40,513 nucleotides of DNA from Deltaproteobacteria bacterium (lineage in GTDB: Bacteria; Myxococcota_A; UBA796; UBA2385). The stretch covers positions 1 through 40,513 of the forward strand of contig JAEUKK010000026.1 in the NCBI GenBank assembly GCA_016792625.1, read 5' to 3'. Of this stretch, positions 18,431 to 26,608 are shown one piece after another. Under the pieces are notes generated by a model. It was not told where the DNA came from. It searched no databases and was given only the letters and a program-made list of their open reading frames with translations. Position 1 is the stretch's first letter. Each line of letters opens with the position of its first letter. A program made the translations under genes and the position numbers.

Positions 18431-20150
18431 GGGCGTCCTCGGGCTGCAGAGGGGCGGCCTGTAACCGCACCAGCGGCAGCCGCACCCAGAAGACCGAGCC
18501 GCGCGGCTGGTTCGGCGTCATGCCGAGGCCGCCCGACATGGCCTCGACAAGGTGCTTGACGATGGCGAGACCGAGCCCGGTTCCGCCGACCTCACGGCTG
18601 CGCCCCGCGTCGACCCGGTAAAAGCGCTCGAAGAGGCGCGGGCGGTGGACCTCGTCAATGCCCGGCCCGTCGTCTTTGACCTCGATGAGGGCCTGCTCAT
18701 CGTCCACCTCGAGAGCGCGGACCTCGAGGTGCCCACCTTCGGGCGTGTACTTCATTGCGTTTTCAAGGAGGTTGACCAGCACCTGGTCGAGCGCCGAGGC
18801 GTCGGCGCGGACCCGGAGGCCGGGCTGCACCCGCACTGAGAGCGCGTGGGCCCGGGTGGTCAGGCGCGGAGAGAGGGCAGCAACCACGCGGTCAATGGCG
18901 TCCTGAAGGTCAATGTCGGCGAAGAGGAACTTGTAGCGCCCCTCCTCGATGCGGCTCAGGCTGAGCAGATCGTTGATCAGGGCGGCGAGCCGGGCCGTGT
19001 TGCGCAAAATGGCGTCGAGGAAGTGCTGCGCGTACTCGGGGTCGTCGATGGCGCCGTCTTGCAGGGCCTCGGCGCTCGCTTGGACCACCGCCACCGGCGT
19101 GCGCAGCTCGTGGCTGACGTTGGCCACGAAGTCACGGCGCAGGCTCTCCAGCCGGCGGATCTCGGTCATGTCGTGGACGACGAGCACGCAGCCGCCGTCC
19201 TCCCGCGCGGTGCCCGAGATCAACAGCCGCCGGGGCTCGCCGGTCATCTTGCGCACGAACTCGGCGGTGGCGTACTCCTCCTCGGCGAGGTCCTCCAACA
19301 TCTCGTCCAGCTCGTCAATGTCGACCTCATCGACGAGGCGCCTGCCCAACATCTCGGGCGGGAGGCCCAGCAGCTCGGTCGCCGCCGGGTTGAGCAGGCG
19401 CACACGCCCCCCAGCGTCAATGGCCATCACGCCTTCGCTCATCGCGAGCAGGACCGCCTGGAAGTGGTCGCGCTCGGCGGCGAGCTCGCGGACGGTGGTC
19501 TGTAGCGCCCGGCCGAGGTGCTGAATCGAGCCGGCGATGCCCTCTAGCTCGACGTTCGCGGGCAGCTCAAGGGGGCCACGGTCCTCACCGCGGGCCAGGG
19601 CCTGGGTGTGGGTGAGCAGCAGCTCCAGATCGCGGTTGGCCAGCCGGGCGGCGAAGCCGGTCATGAACAGACCGGCGCCGACCCCGCCCGCGGTCAACAG
19701 CGCCAGCAGCGACAAGATGGCGTAGCGGTCCGGCACTGGGGCCGCGTCTGCGGCGAGCAGGGCGCCACCACCCACCAGCCCGCGCACCGCCCCGCCGCGC
19801 TGCGGAGCCCAGTCGTGCAGCGCCATTGCGCTGGGCGGAGGCCGGGGCGCGGCGAGCAGCGGGCGGAGCACACCGCAACCCGGGCCCGTGGGGGATCCGT
19901 CGGCGGGCACCAAGCAGAGCTCGAGGCCCCCGGCGCCGGCCAGCTCGGCGAGCACGGCCGCGCGCGCCTCGGGGGAGAGGCGCTCGAGCTGCCGCGCGAC
20001 CAGCTCGACCCGGGCCCGGAGGTGGTCCGCGGCCACCGCGTCGAGCCCGGGGCTGAGCACGAGGCGGTGCCAGACCACCGCCGTGGCGAGCAGGGCGAGC
20101 AGCAGCCCGACCGACAACGAGAGGAGCACGCCCCGAAAGCCGTTCTTCAC
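18414..20150 (-). CDS. PhoR-like sensor histidine kinase
   Basis: This is a 578-residue inner-membrane kinase. It has two transmembrane helices (about 8-30 and 142-165) enclosing a periplasmic sensor region of about 110 residues. A linker follows, then a PAS domain (about 225-330, AMSEGVMAIDAGGRVRLLNP). Next is the phosphoacceptor FVANVSHELRTP with His 347 and an ATPase domain with N box LLENAMKYTPEG, G1 DDGPGID and G2 GGTGLGLAIVKH. This is the PhoR/ResE layout. The periplasmic part has two cysteines (LELCLVP, GPGCGVL) that might respond to redox state, but that is inference. It follows the response regulator by 38 bases. Confidence 0.92.
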   Translation of the reverse strand: MKNGFRGVLLSLSVGLLLALLATAVVWHRLVLSPGLDAVAADHLRARVELVARQLERLSPEARAAVLAELAGAGGLELCLVPADGSPTGPGCGVLRPLLAAPRPPPSAMALHDWAPQRGGAVRGLVGGGALLAADAAPVPDRYAILSLLALLTAGGVGAGLFMTGFAARLANRDLELLLTHTQALARGEDRGPLELPANVELEGIAGSIQHLGRALQTTVRELAAERDHFQAVLLAMSEGVMAIDAGGRVRLLNPAATELLGLPPEMLGRRLVDEVDIDELDEMLEDLAEEEYATAEFVRKMTGEPRRLLISGTAREDGGCVLVVHDMTEIRRLESLRRDFVANVSHELRTPVAVVQASAEALQDGAIDDPEYAQHFLDAILRNTARLAALINDLLSLSRIEEGRYKFLFADIDLQDAIDRVVAALSPRLTTRAHALSVRVQPGLRVRADASALDQVLVNLLENAMKYTPEGGHLEVRALEVDDEQALIEVKDDGPGIDEVHRPRLFERFYRVDAGRSREVGGTGLGLAIVKHLVEAMSGGLGMTPNQPRGSVFWVRLPLVRLQAAPLQPEDALDDGR

Positions 20151-20188
20151 CCTGCGCCCTCCACGGTTTGGCCTCGCGGCCGGCTGCG

Positions 20189-20905
20189 CTACCAGGGCTC
20201 GGCGATCTCGTCGGGCGAGCCGGCGAAGCGGTAGCCGACGCCCCGGACGGTGTGGACGTAATTGCCGGCTTCACCGAGCTTTTGGCGCAGCCGTTTCACG
20301 TGGGTGTCGACCGTGCGGGTGGTGATCGAGCCCTGCATACCCCAGACGCCCTCGAGCAAGGACTCGCGGGTCTGGGCGCGCCCCCGGCGCGAGAGGAAGG
20401 TCGCCAGCAGGCGGAATTCCAGCGCGGTGAGGATGATCTCGCCGCCGTCCACCCACACCCGATGGGCCGCTTGGTCGACCTTGAGGCGTCCGAAGACCGC
20501 GCTGTCGGCGGCCGCGGGCTCCTCTTTGGGGCGGGAGCGGCGCAGAACGGCCCGCACGCGCAAGATCAGCTCGCGGTTCGAGAAGGGCTTGACCACGTAG
20601 TCATCGGCCCCCACCTCGAAACCAACGACGCGGTCGATCTCCTCGGCGCGCGCGGTCACCATGATGACCGGGACGTGGGCGGTGCGCGGGTCGCCCTTGA
20701 GCCGCCGGCAGACCTCGGTCCCCGGGAGGTCGGGCAGCATCAGGTCGAGCAAGACGAGGTCGGGGACGGGATCCTGGGTGGCCTTGAGCAAGGCGTCGGC
20801 CCCGCTCTGGGCGGACCGGGTGCCGAAGCCCTCGCGGCGCAGGGCGAACTCGAGCGGCGTGATGAGATCGGGCTCGTCATCGACGATCAGGATGAGGTCG
20901 GACAT
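20189..20905 (-). CDS. PhoB/OmpR-family response regulator
   Basis: This is a 238-residue protein with a receiver domain (ILIVDDEPD with Asp 9/10, phospho-Asp 54 in VLLDLMLP, Thr 84, Lys 106 in VVKPFS). A winged-helix DNA-binding domain ends with TRTVDTHVKRLRQKLGEAGN and a VRGVGYRF wing. The start is ATG 20905 with ggagg upstream; the frame is open further but without coding character. It heads the series regulator, kinase, ArsC/Spx-like, Hsp33. PhoB itself governs phosphate starvation, but nothing here shows a phosphate link, so no symbol is given. Confidence 0.93.
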   Translation of the reverse strand: MSDLILIVDDEPDLITPLEFALRREGFGTRSAQSGADALLKATQDPVPDLVLLDLMLPDLPGTEVCRRLKGDPRTAHVPVIMVTARAEEIDRVVGFEVGADDYVVKPFSNRELILRVRAVLRRSRPKEEPAAADSAVFGRLKVDQAAHRVWVDGGEIILTALEFRLLATFLSRRGRAQTRESLLEGVWGMQGSITTRTVDTHVKRLRQKLGEAGNYVHTVRGVGYRFAGSPDEIAEPW

Positions 20906-21133
20906 CGGTCCTCCGGGTCTCGGGGCGGCCGCCGCGCAGGCCACGCTGCCGGTCCCCTGTAGCCCTGGGGCCACGGAGCCTTGGCGGCGCCCCGGTGACA
21001 ACGACGTGGCGCGACCCCGGGGCGAACTCGGGATGACGCCAGCGAGGGCCCCTTCGAAGAGAACGTGTGGAAGCCCCCAGGCAGCTTGGGTATGCTCCGA
21101 CCCACGCCACGCCCTGCCCGCCCCGGAGCCCGC

Positions 21134-22015
21134 ATGCCCTCGTCTCTGCGCGCGAACCGCGCCCTCTTCCCCGTGATTCTCCTCACGCTCGCCCAGGCCT
21201 GCTACCTGAGCCCGCGGAAGGAAGACACCGGCGCGGTGACCGATGACGGCGGCGGCATCAGCACCCCCACCGGCCCGCTTGACGAGCGGCGCGGCAGCTT
21301 GGTGGATGGTGACTTTGCCGTCTACTGGCGGCACTACGACGGCTGGGGTCAGGGGAGCTGCGTCGAGCTGCTGCTGCGCAACCAGGGGACCTCGAGCGCA
21401 CGGATCAGCGAGCTGCAGCTCGGGGCCAGCGACAGCTTCACCTACTGGGCCGACGCGGGCGGCGCGACGTTTTGGCCGGATGGCTCCTCGATCACCATTT
21501 GGCCCGACAGCACGTCATTGTCGGGTGGCGGCATCCGGCGCATGTACTACTGCGCTGAGCCGGCCGCCGAGCTGGTCAGCCTGTCGGTGGCGGCGACCAC
21601 CACCGGCGGCAGCGGCGCCGATGACGGCGCGGGCGATGACGGCGGCGATGAGGGCGATGACGGCGGGGCCGAGGTCAACGCGGGCAGCTTCAGCCAGGGT
21701 GAGCTGGTCGTGACCTGGCGCGAGCTCTGGGAGGACCCTGATCACGGCGGCACCTGCTTCGAGTTCGCCGCCTTCAACGAGGGCAGCACGCCCATCGATC
21801 TGGGCGTGCTCCGCTTCGAGATGAGCGGCGAGTACGAGATCACCCACTACTACGGCCTGACGCCCACCCCCTTGTCCGACAGCCTCGCCATCCTCTTCCC
21901 CGACTACCTCGGCGCGCTGCCGCCGATCGGCGAGGATCTGAGCGACCAATTCCGAGGGACGGTCTGCCTCGACCCGGTGGTGCTGCCCGTCTCCATGGAG
22001 GCGACCATCGACTGA
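21134..22015 (+). CDS. Two-domain lipoprotein (duplicated beta-sandwich)
   Basis: This is a 293-residue protein from ATG 21134 (ggag upstream). The signal peptide ends LTLAQAC, a lipobox that anchors the protein. After a short linker come two related domains of about 100 residues. The first runs from VDGDFAVYWRHYDGWGQGSC through VELLLRNQG. The second runs from QGELVVTWRELWED through CFEFAAFNEG. They are joined by an acidic Gly/Asp linker (DDGAGDDGGDEGDDGG). Each has a Trp-rich start, a Cys, an N-G turn and a second Cys, reminiscent of CBM2-like cellulose-binding sandwiches. Carbohydrate binding at the surface is plausible but not proven. A clear terminator follows. Confidence 0.8.
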   Translation: MPSSLRANRALFPVILLTLAQACYLSPRKEDTGAVTDDGGGISTPTGPLDERRGSLVDGDFAVYWRHYDGWGQGSCVELLLRNQGTSSARISELQLGASDSFTYWADAGGATFWPDGSSITIWPDSTSLSGGGIRRMYYCAEPAAELVSLSVAATTTGGSGADDGAGDDGGDEGDDGGAEVNAGSFSQGELVVTWRELWEDPDHGGTCFEFAAFNEGSTPIDLGVLRFEMSGEYEITHYYGLTPTPLSDSLAILFPDYLGALPPIGEDLSDQFRGTVCLDPVVLPVSMEATID

Positions 22016-22059
22016 GCGGCTCTCCGCTCCTCCGCGCTGTTCTCCACCGCCCGCCGCGC

Positions 22060-22095
22060 CCCCTGCCGCACCCCCGGCAGGGGCGTCGTGTTTTT
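22060..22095 (+). terminator. Rho-independent terminator of the 21134 lipoprotein gene
   Basis: cccctgccg and cggcagggg form a perfect 9-bp stem with a six-base loop (22060-22083), followed within eight bases by ttttt (22091-22095). Confidence 0.8.
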
Positions 22096-22189
22096 GCGCC
22101 CACGGCCGGCCTGGGGAGTCTCGGCCCATCTCGAAGGATGGAGCTGGGTCTTCGCGAGATCGGAGGCCCATCCCCAGGGGACCCGCAGA

Positions 22190-22211
22190 CTTATCCACAG
22201 CTGTGGCTAAG
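22190..22211. promoter_or_regulatory. 22-bp near-perfect palindrome with a DnaA box, upstream of recN
   Basis: The left half contains ttatccaca (22191-22199), the exact DnaA-box consensus. The right half mirrors it (ctgtggctaag) with a single mismatch. It could be an operator or a DnaA site controlling recN. An additional short inverted repeat, acagg-a-cctgt, lies at about 22259-22269. Confidence 0.4.
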
Positions 22212-22409
22212 CCTGTTGACAAGTCCAGAGGCCGGCCGAGGTGGTGCATCATCACCGAACAGGACCTGTGGATGATTGATTGTCGAGGGACATCTTATGA
22301 CCTTTACAATGGAGCTGAACATCTATACACTGACGGAAGCCGAGGGGATCGCCCGCAGCCACGCGGGGCCACGATCCCGCTTCAACATAGAGGCGACAAA
22401 GGCGACGTC

Positions 22410-24329
22410 ATGCTCAATCTTCTCCGCATTCGCAACCTCGCGATCATTGAAGAGCTCGAACTTGAGGCGGGCCCTGGTCTGAACATCCTTACGGGTGAGA
22501 CGGGCGCGGGTAAGTCGATGCTCATCGCTGCGCTCAAGCTTGTTCTCGGCGGTAAGGGCCGGGGCGATCTGGTGCGCACCGGTCAAGAGCAGGCCGAGGT
22601 CGAGGCCCTCTTCGACCTCTCGGTCGATCCTGTGGCCCAGGCCACCGTGGGCGAGGCGGGGGTCGAGATCGGCGTGAGCGGCGAGCTGGTCGTGCGTCGC
22701 GTCATTACGGCGGCTGGGCGCAGCCGGGCCTACCTGAACGGCGCGCTCGTGCCGCTGCAGCAGCTTGAGCAGGTGGCGCGGGGGCTGGTCGACATTAGCT
22801 CCCAGCACCAGCACCACACGCTGGTCGACCCGAGCTCACACTTGGGGCACCTCGACAGCTTCGGCGGCCTCGGGGTCGAGGTCCAAGGGGTGCAGACCGC
22901 CTGGGCTGCGGCGACCGCCGCCCGAAAGGCGCTGAGCGAGGCCGAGGCGGCGCTGCGCGAGCGGGCCGACCGCGAAGACCTGCTGCGCATGCAGCTCGCT
23001 GAGGTCAACGAGCTCAAGCCCCAAGCCGGCGAGCTCGAGGCGCTCGAGGCGGCCTTGAGCCGGGGGCGCCACAGCGCGCGGCTGCACCAGGCCACCGCCG
23101 GCGCCGAAACTGGCCTGCACGCCGGCAATGGCGCGGTCTGCGAGCGCATCGGGCAGCTGCTCGGCCCGCTGCACGAGGCAGCGCGCCACGACCCCAGCCT
23201 GACCGAGCTGGTGGGCCGGGTCGAGGGGGCCCGCCTCGAGCTCATCGAGGCGGCCCGCGACCTCGGCCACTACGCGCGCCAGGTCGGCCTCGACCCCCGC
23301 GCCCTGCGTGAGGCCGAAGAGCGGGTCTACGCGCTCAAGCGGCTGACCCGCCGCCACGGCGGCGACCTCGACGCGCTGCTGGCTTGGCGGGCCGCGGCCC
23401 AAGCCGAGCTGCGGGCGCTCGGCGAAGGTGAGGCCCGGGTCGACGCCCTGGCCCGCGCGGCTGAGCAGGCAGATCGCGCCCTGCTCGAGCAGGCCCGCGC
23501 CCTCTCGGCCCGGCGGGCGGGGGTCGCCGCCGAGCTCGGCGCCGCGATCACCGCCGAGCTGCGCGGCCTTGGCATGCCCGAGGCGAGCCTGCACGTCGGC
23601 ATCGAGCCGCAGAGCGCGGGGCACCTGATCGACGGCCACCGGGTCGGGCCGCGGGGCGTCGACGCGGCGCAGTTCCTCATCGCGCCGAACCCCGGCGAGG
23701 CCCCCCGGCCGCTCGCCCAGGTCGCCAGCGGCGGTGAGCTGTCGCGGGCCCTGCTCGCGCTCAAGCGGGTGCTCGCTGGCATGGGCCCGGTCGGGCTCTA
23801 TGTCTTCGACGAGGTCGACACGGGCGTCGGCGGGGCGGTCGCCGAGGTCATCGGCCGGCGCCTCGCCGACGTGGCCGCGCACCACCAGGTGCTGTGCATC
23901 ACCCACAGCCCCCAGGTCGCCGCCTATGGTGACGCGCACTTTCACGTCAGCAAGGCCATTCGGGCGGGGCGCACCTTCAGTCAGATCGCCCGGCTGAGCG
24001 CCGCGGCCCGCCAAGAAGAGCTGGCCCGCATGTTGAGCGGCGTTGACCTCACCGCCAGCACCCGCGCCGCGGCGGCTGACCTGCTCGACGCCGCCCGCCG
24101 GGCCCGGGCCCACGCGGGCGTCCGGGCGGGGGCGCCGGCGGCGGCGCCCGAGGTGCGGACCCCTCCTGCGGGCCCGGCCTCTCCGCCGCGGCCCGAGCCC
24201 ACAGGGGGCGGATCGGCCGCCCCCGAGCCGACCCGCGGCGGGCGGCGGCCCCGAGCCACGGGCCTGCGCGTGGTCAGCGGCGACGGCGCGCCGCCCGCGC
24301 GGGGCAGCCGCGCCCGGGTGGCCGGGTGA
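22410..24329 (+). CDS. recN: DNA repair protein RecN
   Basis: This is a 639-residue SMC-like ATPase. It starts MLNLLRIRNLAIIEELELEA with Walker A GETGAGKS (29-36). Long coiled-coil arms flank the middle, and the C-terminal ATPase half has the signature LAQVASGGELSRALLALKRV followed by Walker B LYVFDEVDTGVGG and VLCITHSPQVA. RecN tethers DNA ends during double-strand-break repair by recombination. The last 70 residues are a Pro/Ala/Arg-rich tail absent from usual RecN (about 555 residues). ATG 22410 fits the conserved start; an open frame exists upstream but lacks coding character. It is often SOS-controlled, but no clear LexA box is seen. Confidence 0.95.
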   Translation: MLNLLRIRNLAIIEELELEAGPGLNILTGETGAGKSMLIAALKLVLGGKGRGDLVRTGQEQAEVEALFDLSVDPVAQATVGEAGVEIGVSGELVVRRVITAAGRSRAYLNGALVPLQQLEQVARGLVDISSQHQHHTLVDPSSHLGHLDSFGGLGVEVQGVQTAWAAATAARKALSEAEAALRERADREDLLRMQLAEVNELKPQAGELEALEAALSRGRHSARLHQATAGAETGLHAGNGAVCERIGQLLGPLHEAARHDPSLTELVGRVEGARLELIEAARDLGHYARQVGLDPRALREAEERVYALKRLTRRHGGDLDALLAWRAAAQAELRALGEGEARVDALARAAEQADRALLEQARALSARRAGVAAELGAAITAELRGLGMPEASLHVGIEPQSAGHLIDGHRVGPRGVDAAQFLIAPNPGEAPRPLAQVASGGELSRALLALKRVLAGMGPVGLYVFDEVDTGVGGAVAEVIGRRLADVAAHHQVLCITHSPQVAAYGDAHFHVSKAIRAGRTFSQIARLSAAARQEELARMLSGVDLTASTRAAAADLLDAARRARAHAGVRAGAPAAAPEVRTPPAGPASPPRPEPTGGGSAAPEPTRGGRRPRATGLRVVSGDGAPPARGSRARVAG

Positions 24330-24415
24330 GCCCGGCCCTGATCGGGGTCGGGGCGCGCCCGCCGCTGCGGCGCCGTTGGCTGCGGCCGCCGGTGCAGCGG
24401 CCGGCGCCGCACCGC

Positions 24416-26038
24416 TCAGCCGCGCGCGGCCAGCGCGCGCCCCACCCGCGTGCCCATCACCATGGTGCTCAGCTGCGGGTTCACGCCCAGGCTGCTCGGA
24501 AAGACGCTGGCGTCGGCGATCCACAAGTTTTCGAGCCCGAACGCGCGCCCTTGCCGGTCGACGACGCCATCTTCGATGCGGGCGCCCATGCGGCAGGTGC
24601 CCATGGGGTGCGCGGCGTAGAGGGTAAAGTCGCGGATGGTGCGGTCGTGCAGGTGGGCGGCCAGGGCCTCGGGGTCCCGGCTCATGGGCACGCCGTGGAT
24701 GGGCACGTAGAGGTCTTTGGCGCCCCCTGCCTGCAGCACCTTGGCGACCTCGACGAGGCCGCGCTTGATGCGATCCACGTCCTCATCGGCGAAGTTGTAG
24801 ACGAGATCGGCCCGGCCGTCGCCAAAAGCCCGCACCCGCCCCTCACCTTTGTCGCTGACCATGAGCAGCATCCCGCACATCCGGGGCAGCAGCGCGAGGC
24901 CCTCCTGCCAGCGGTCGCCGAGGAAGCCCGCAGCGACGAGGCAGGCCTCGGGCGGCGCGCTGAAGGTGTGGGGCAGCACGCCGGGCAGGTCGGGGTGGTG
25001 GAAGTAGGCGCCCTGGGTCGCGCCCTTCCACATCTGCACCTCGTGGTCGCAGATGGCGACAATGGTGCTGCCCGGGTGCACCTGCAGGTGCTCGCCGGTG
25101 TGTGGCCCGAGCTGAGGGCCGAGGCCGGCGTGCCAGAGCAGGCGCGGCGTGCCGACCGCTCCGGCCGACAGGACCACCTGCTGCGCCCGGACGGTGAGGG
25201 TGGCGCCCCGGGCGCCGGTGTGGGGGTCGACGGTCACCGCGCGCACCCCGCGCACGACGCCCCCTTCGACCAGCAGGCCCTCGACCTTGACCTCGGCCTG
25301 AATGCGCAGGCCCAGCTGGGTGGCGCGCGGCAAGAAGGTGAGGTTGGTGCTGCCCTTGCCGCCGCTCGGGCAGCCGAAGTAGCAGACCCCGCAGCCCACG
25401 CAGCCGGGTGTGCCGCGCGGTGCGAGCCCGCCGACGAGGCCGAGCTTCTCGATGCCCCGCACGATGAGGTCGTTGTTCTCGCCGCTGATCTCGGCGCGGG
25501 TGATGCCGACCCCGACAATGCCGCTCACCTCGTCGTAGAGGGGCTGCAGCGCGTCAAAGCTGAGGGTGGGGTCATCGAGCAGGCTGGCCCAGTGGTCGAG
25601 CACCTGCCGCGGCGGGCGGAAGCTGAGCGCCGAGTTCACCAACGAGCTGCCGCCAAGGCCCCGCCCGGCGGCGATCGGCATCATGGCCGAGCCCCGGGCG
25701 ACCATGGTGCCCGCCTCCTGCATGTGGTAACGCGCGGTGTGGGCGTAATTCTTGCGAAAATAGCTTCGTGCTGGGCCTTCTTCAAGCAAAAGCACGTCGA
25801 GACCGGCCGCGCAGAGGGCCAGCGCAGCGCTCCCGCCGCCGGGCCCGCCGCCCACCACCACGACCTCCACCGTGACCTCGCGGTCGGTGGGCACCGCCTC
25901 GACGCCCGCGGCGGGCGGCGCGGGCTGCAGCAGCGCGAGGGGGTCGGGCGTGGGGTAGCCGGGCTGCCCGCAGGGGCCGATGGTCTCGGCGATCGCCCGC
26001 CGCCAAGCCTCGGGGCTCAGCCCCTTGAGCTCACTCAT
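24416..26038 (-). CDS. GMC-family FAD oxidoreductase with ferredoxin-like Cys motif
   Basis: The protein has 540 residues. The FAD-binding VVVGGGPGGGSAALALCAAG (60-79) is followed by GRGLGGSSLVNSALSFRPP, and the C-terminal part has AAHPMGTCRMG and NPQLSTMVMGTRVG, as in GMC alcohol/sugar/sterol dehydrogenases. Residues 213-223 read CVGCGVCYFGC with Pro next. This matches the C-x2-C-x2-C-x3-C-P pattern of [4Fe-4S] ferredoxins, although some long-chain alcohol oxidases have a related Cys segment. It has no signal peptide; the Tat-bearing small subunit encoded just upstream could carry it out as a complex. ATG 26038 has ggagg. Substrate unknown. Confidence 0.88.
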   Translation of the reverse strand: MSELKGLSPEAWRRAIAETIGPCGQPGYPTPDPLALLQPAPPAAGVEAVPTDREVTVEVVVVGGGPGGGSAALALCAAGLDVLLLEEGPARSYFRKNYAHTARYHMQEAGTMVARGSAMMPIAAGRGLGGSSLVNSALSFRPPRQVLDHWASLLDDPTLSFDALQPLYDEVSGIVGVGITRAEISGENNDLIVRGIEKLGLVGGLAPRGTPGCVGCGVCYFGCPSGGKGSTNLTFLPRATQLGLRIQAEVKVEGLLVEGGVVRGVRAVTVDPHTGARGATLTVRAQQVVLSAGAVGTPRLLWHAGLGPQLGPHTGEHLQVHPGSTIVAICDHEVQMWKGATQGAYFHHPDLPGVLPHTFSAPPEACLVAAGFLGDRWQEGLALLPRMCGMLLMVSDKGEGRVRAFGDGRADLVYNFADEDVDRIKRGLVEVAKVLQAGGAKDLYVPIHGVPMSRDPEALAAHLHDRTIRDFTLYAAHPMGTCRMGARIEDGVVDRQGRAFGLENLWIADASVFPSSLGVNPQLSTMVMGTRVGRALAARG

Positions 26039-26089
26039 ACGACCTCCAGCGTCGTGAACGGTGGGGGCGGCCTACTTGCCGCGCGTAGC

Positions 26090-26599
26090 TCATTGTCCGT
26101 ACCCGCAGCGGTGCCAGGTGGCCATGATCGGGGCGACTTCGGGGTGGGTGGTGTATCCCATGCCGAGCAGCACCACGAGGCCCTGCATGGCGCCGCGCAC
26201 CTCGGAGATCGGGTGCCCGAGCAGGCCCATCACGAAGGCGCGCTGCTGCTGCTCGGGCAGGGCGCTCAGCCGGCCCCCTTGATCGAGCACCGCGCCGTAC
26301 TCCAGCGCGTGCAGCAGCAGCTTGAGCAACTTGCGCTGGGTCGCGGGCAAAGCGAGCAGCAGCACGTCAAAGAAGCGGTCGAGGTCGGCATCCCGCCCGT
26401 GCAGCGCGATGCTCGGCCCGCCGGGGAAAGCGGCGGCCCCGACGGCGCGGACCACCGCGGCCTCCTCCGCCTCGAGGGCGCCGAAGGGGGCGTCGGCGGC
26501 CTGGTCCCACCAGTTGAGCCCAACCGTGGCCGCGCCGGCGGCTGCGACGGCGCCCGCGGCGCCGATCAGGGCGAGCAGGTGGCGGCGGCTCAGTCTCAT
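26090..26599 (-). CDS. Tat-exported small subunit (gluconate 2-dehydrogenase subunit 3-like)
   Basis: This is a 169-residue protein starting MRLSRRHLLALIGAAGAVAA, a twin-arginine signal. After residue 40 comes a helical domain with LEAEEAAVVRAVGAAAFPGG and DRFFDVLLLALP, typical of the small partner of membrane-bound GMC dehydrogenases. The family role is to pair with and export the flavoprotein subunit. The gene sits ten bases after mfd and 51 bases before the GMC gene, both on the same strand, which supports a two-subunit periplasmic enzyme. No cytochrome subunit is adjacent. Confidence 0.8.
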   Translation of the reverse strand: MRLSRRHLLALIGAAGAVAAAGAATVGLNWWDQAADAPFGALEAEEAAVVRAVGAAAFPGGPSIALHGRDADLDRFFDVLLLALPATQRKLLKLLLHALEYGAVLDQGGRLSALPEQQQRAFVMGLLGHPISEVRGAMQGLVVLLGMGYTTHPEVAPIMATWHRCGYGQ

Positions 26600-26608
26600 C
26601 GGGGCACC

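Larger units (their letters stand above)
22016..22409. other. 394-bp interval before recN: terminator, palindrome, AT-richer stretch
   Basis: No gene is seen. It contains the terminator at 22060-22095, the DnaA-box-containing palindrome at 22190-22211, a second near-consensus DnaA box (TCATCCACA on the minus strand, 22267-22275) and the AT-richest bases of the window at about 22262-22345. The last probably includes the recN promoter: TTTACA then TATACA with a short 15-base spacer is one candidate. Confidence 0.55.

Noticed and set aside
22190..22345. Chromosomal replication origin
   Set aside because: There are only two DnaA boxes and no dnaA, dnaN or gid genes nearby. I kept it as a possible regulatory site.
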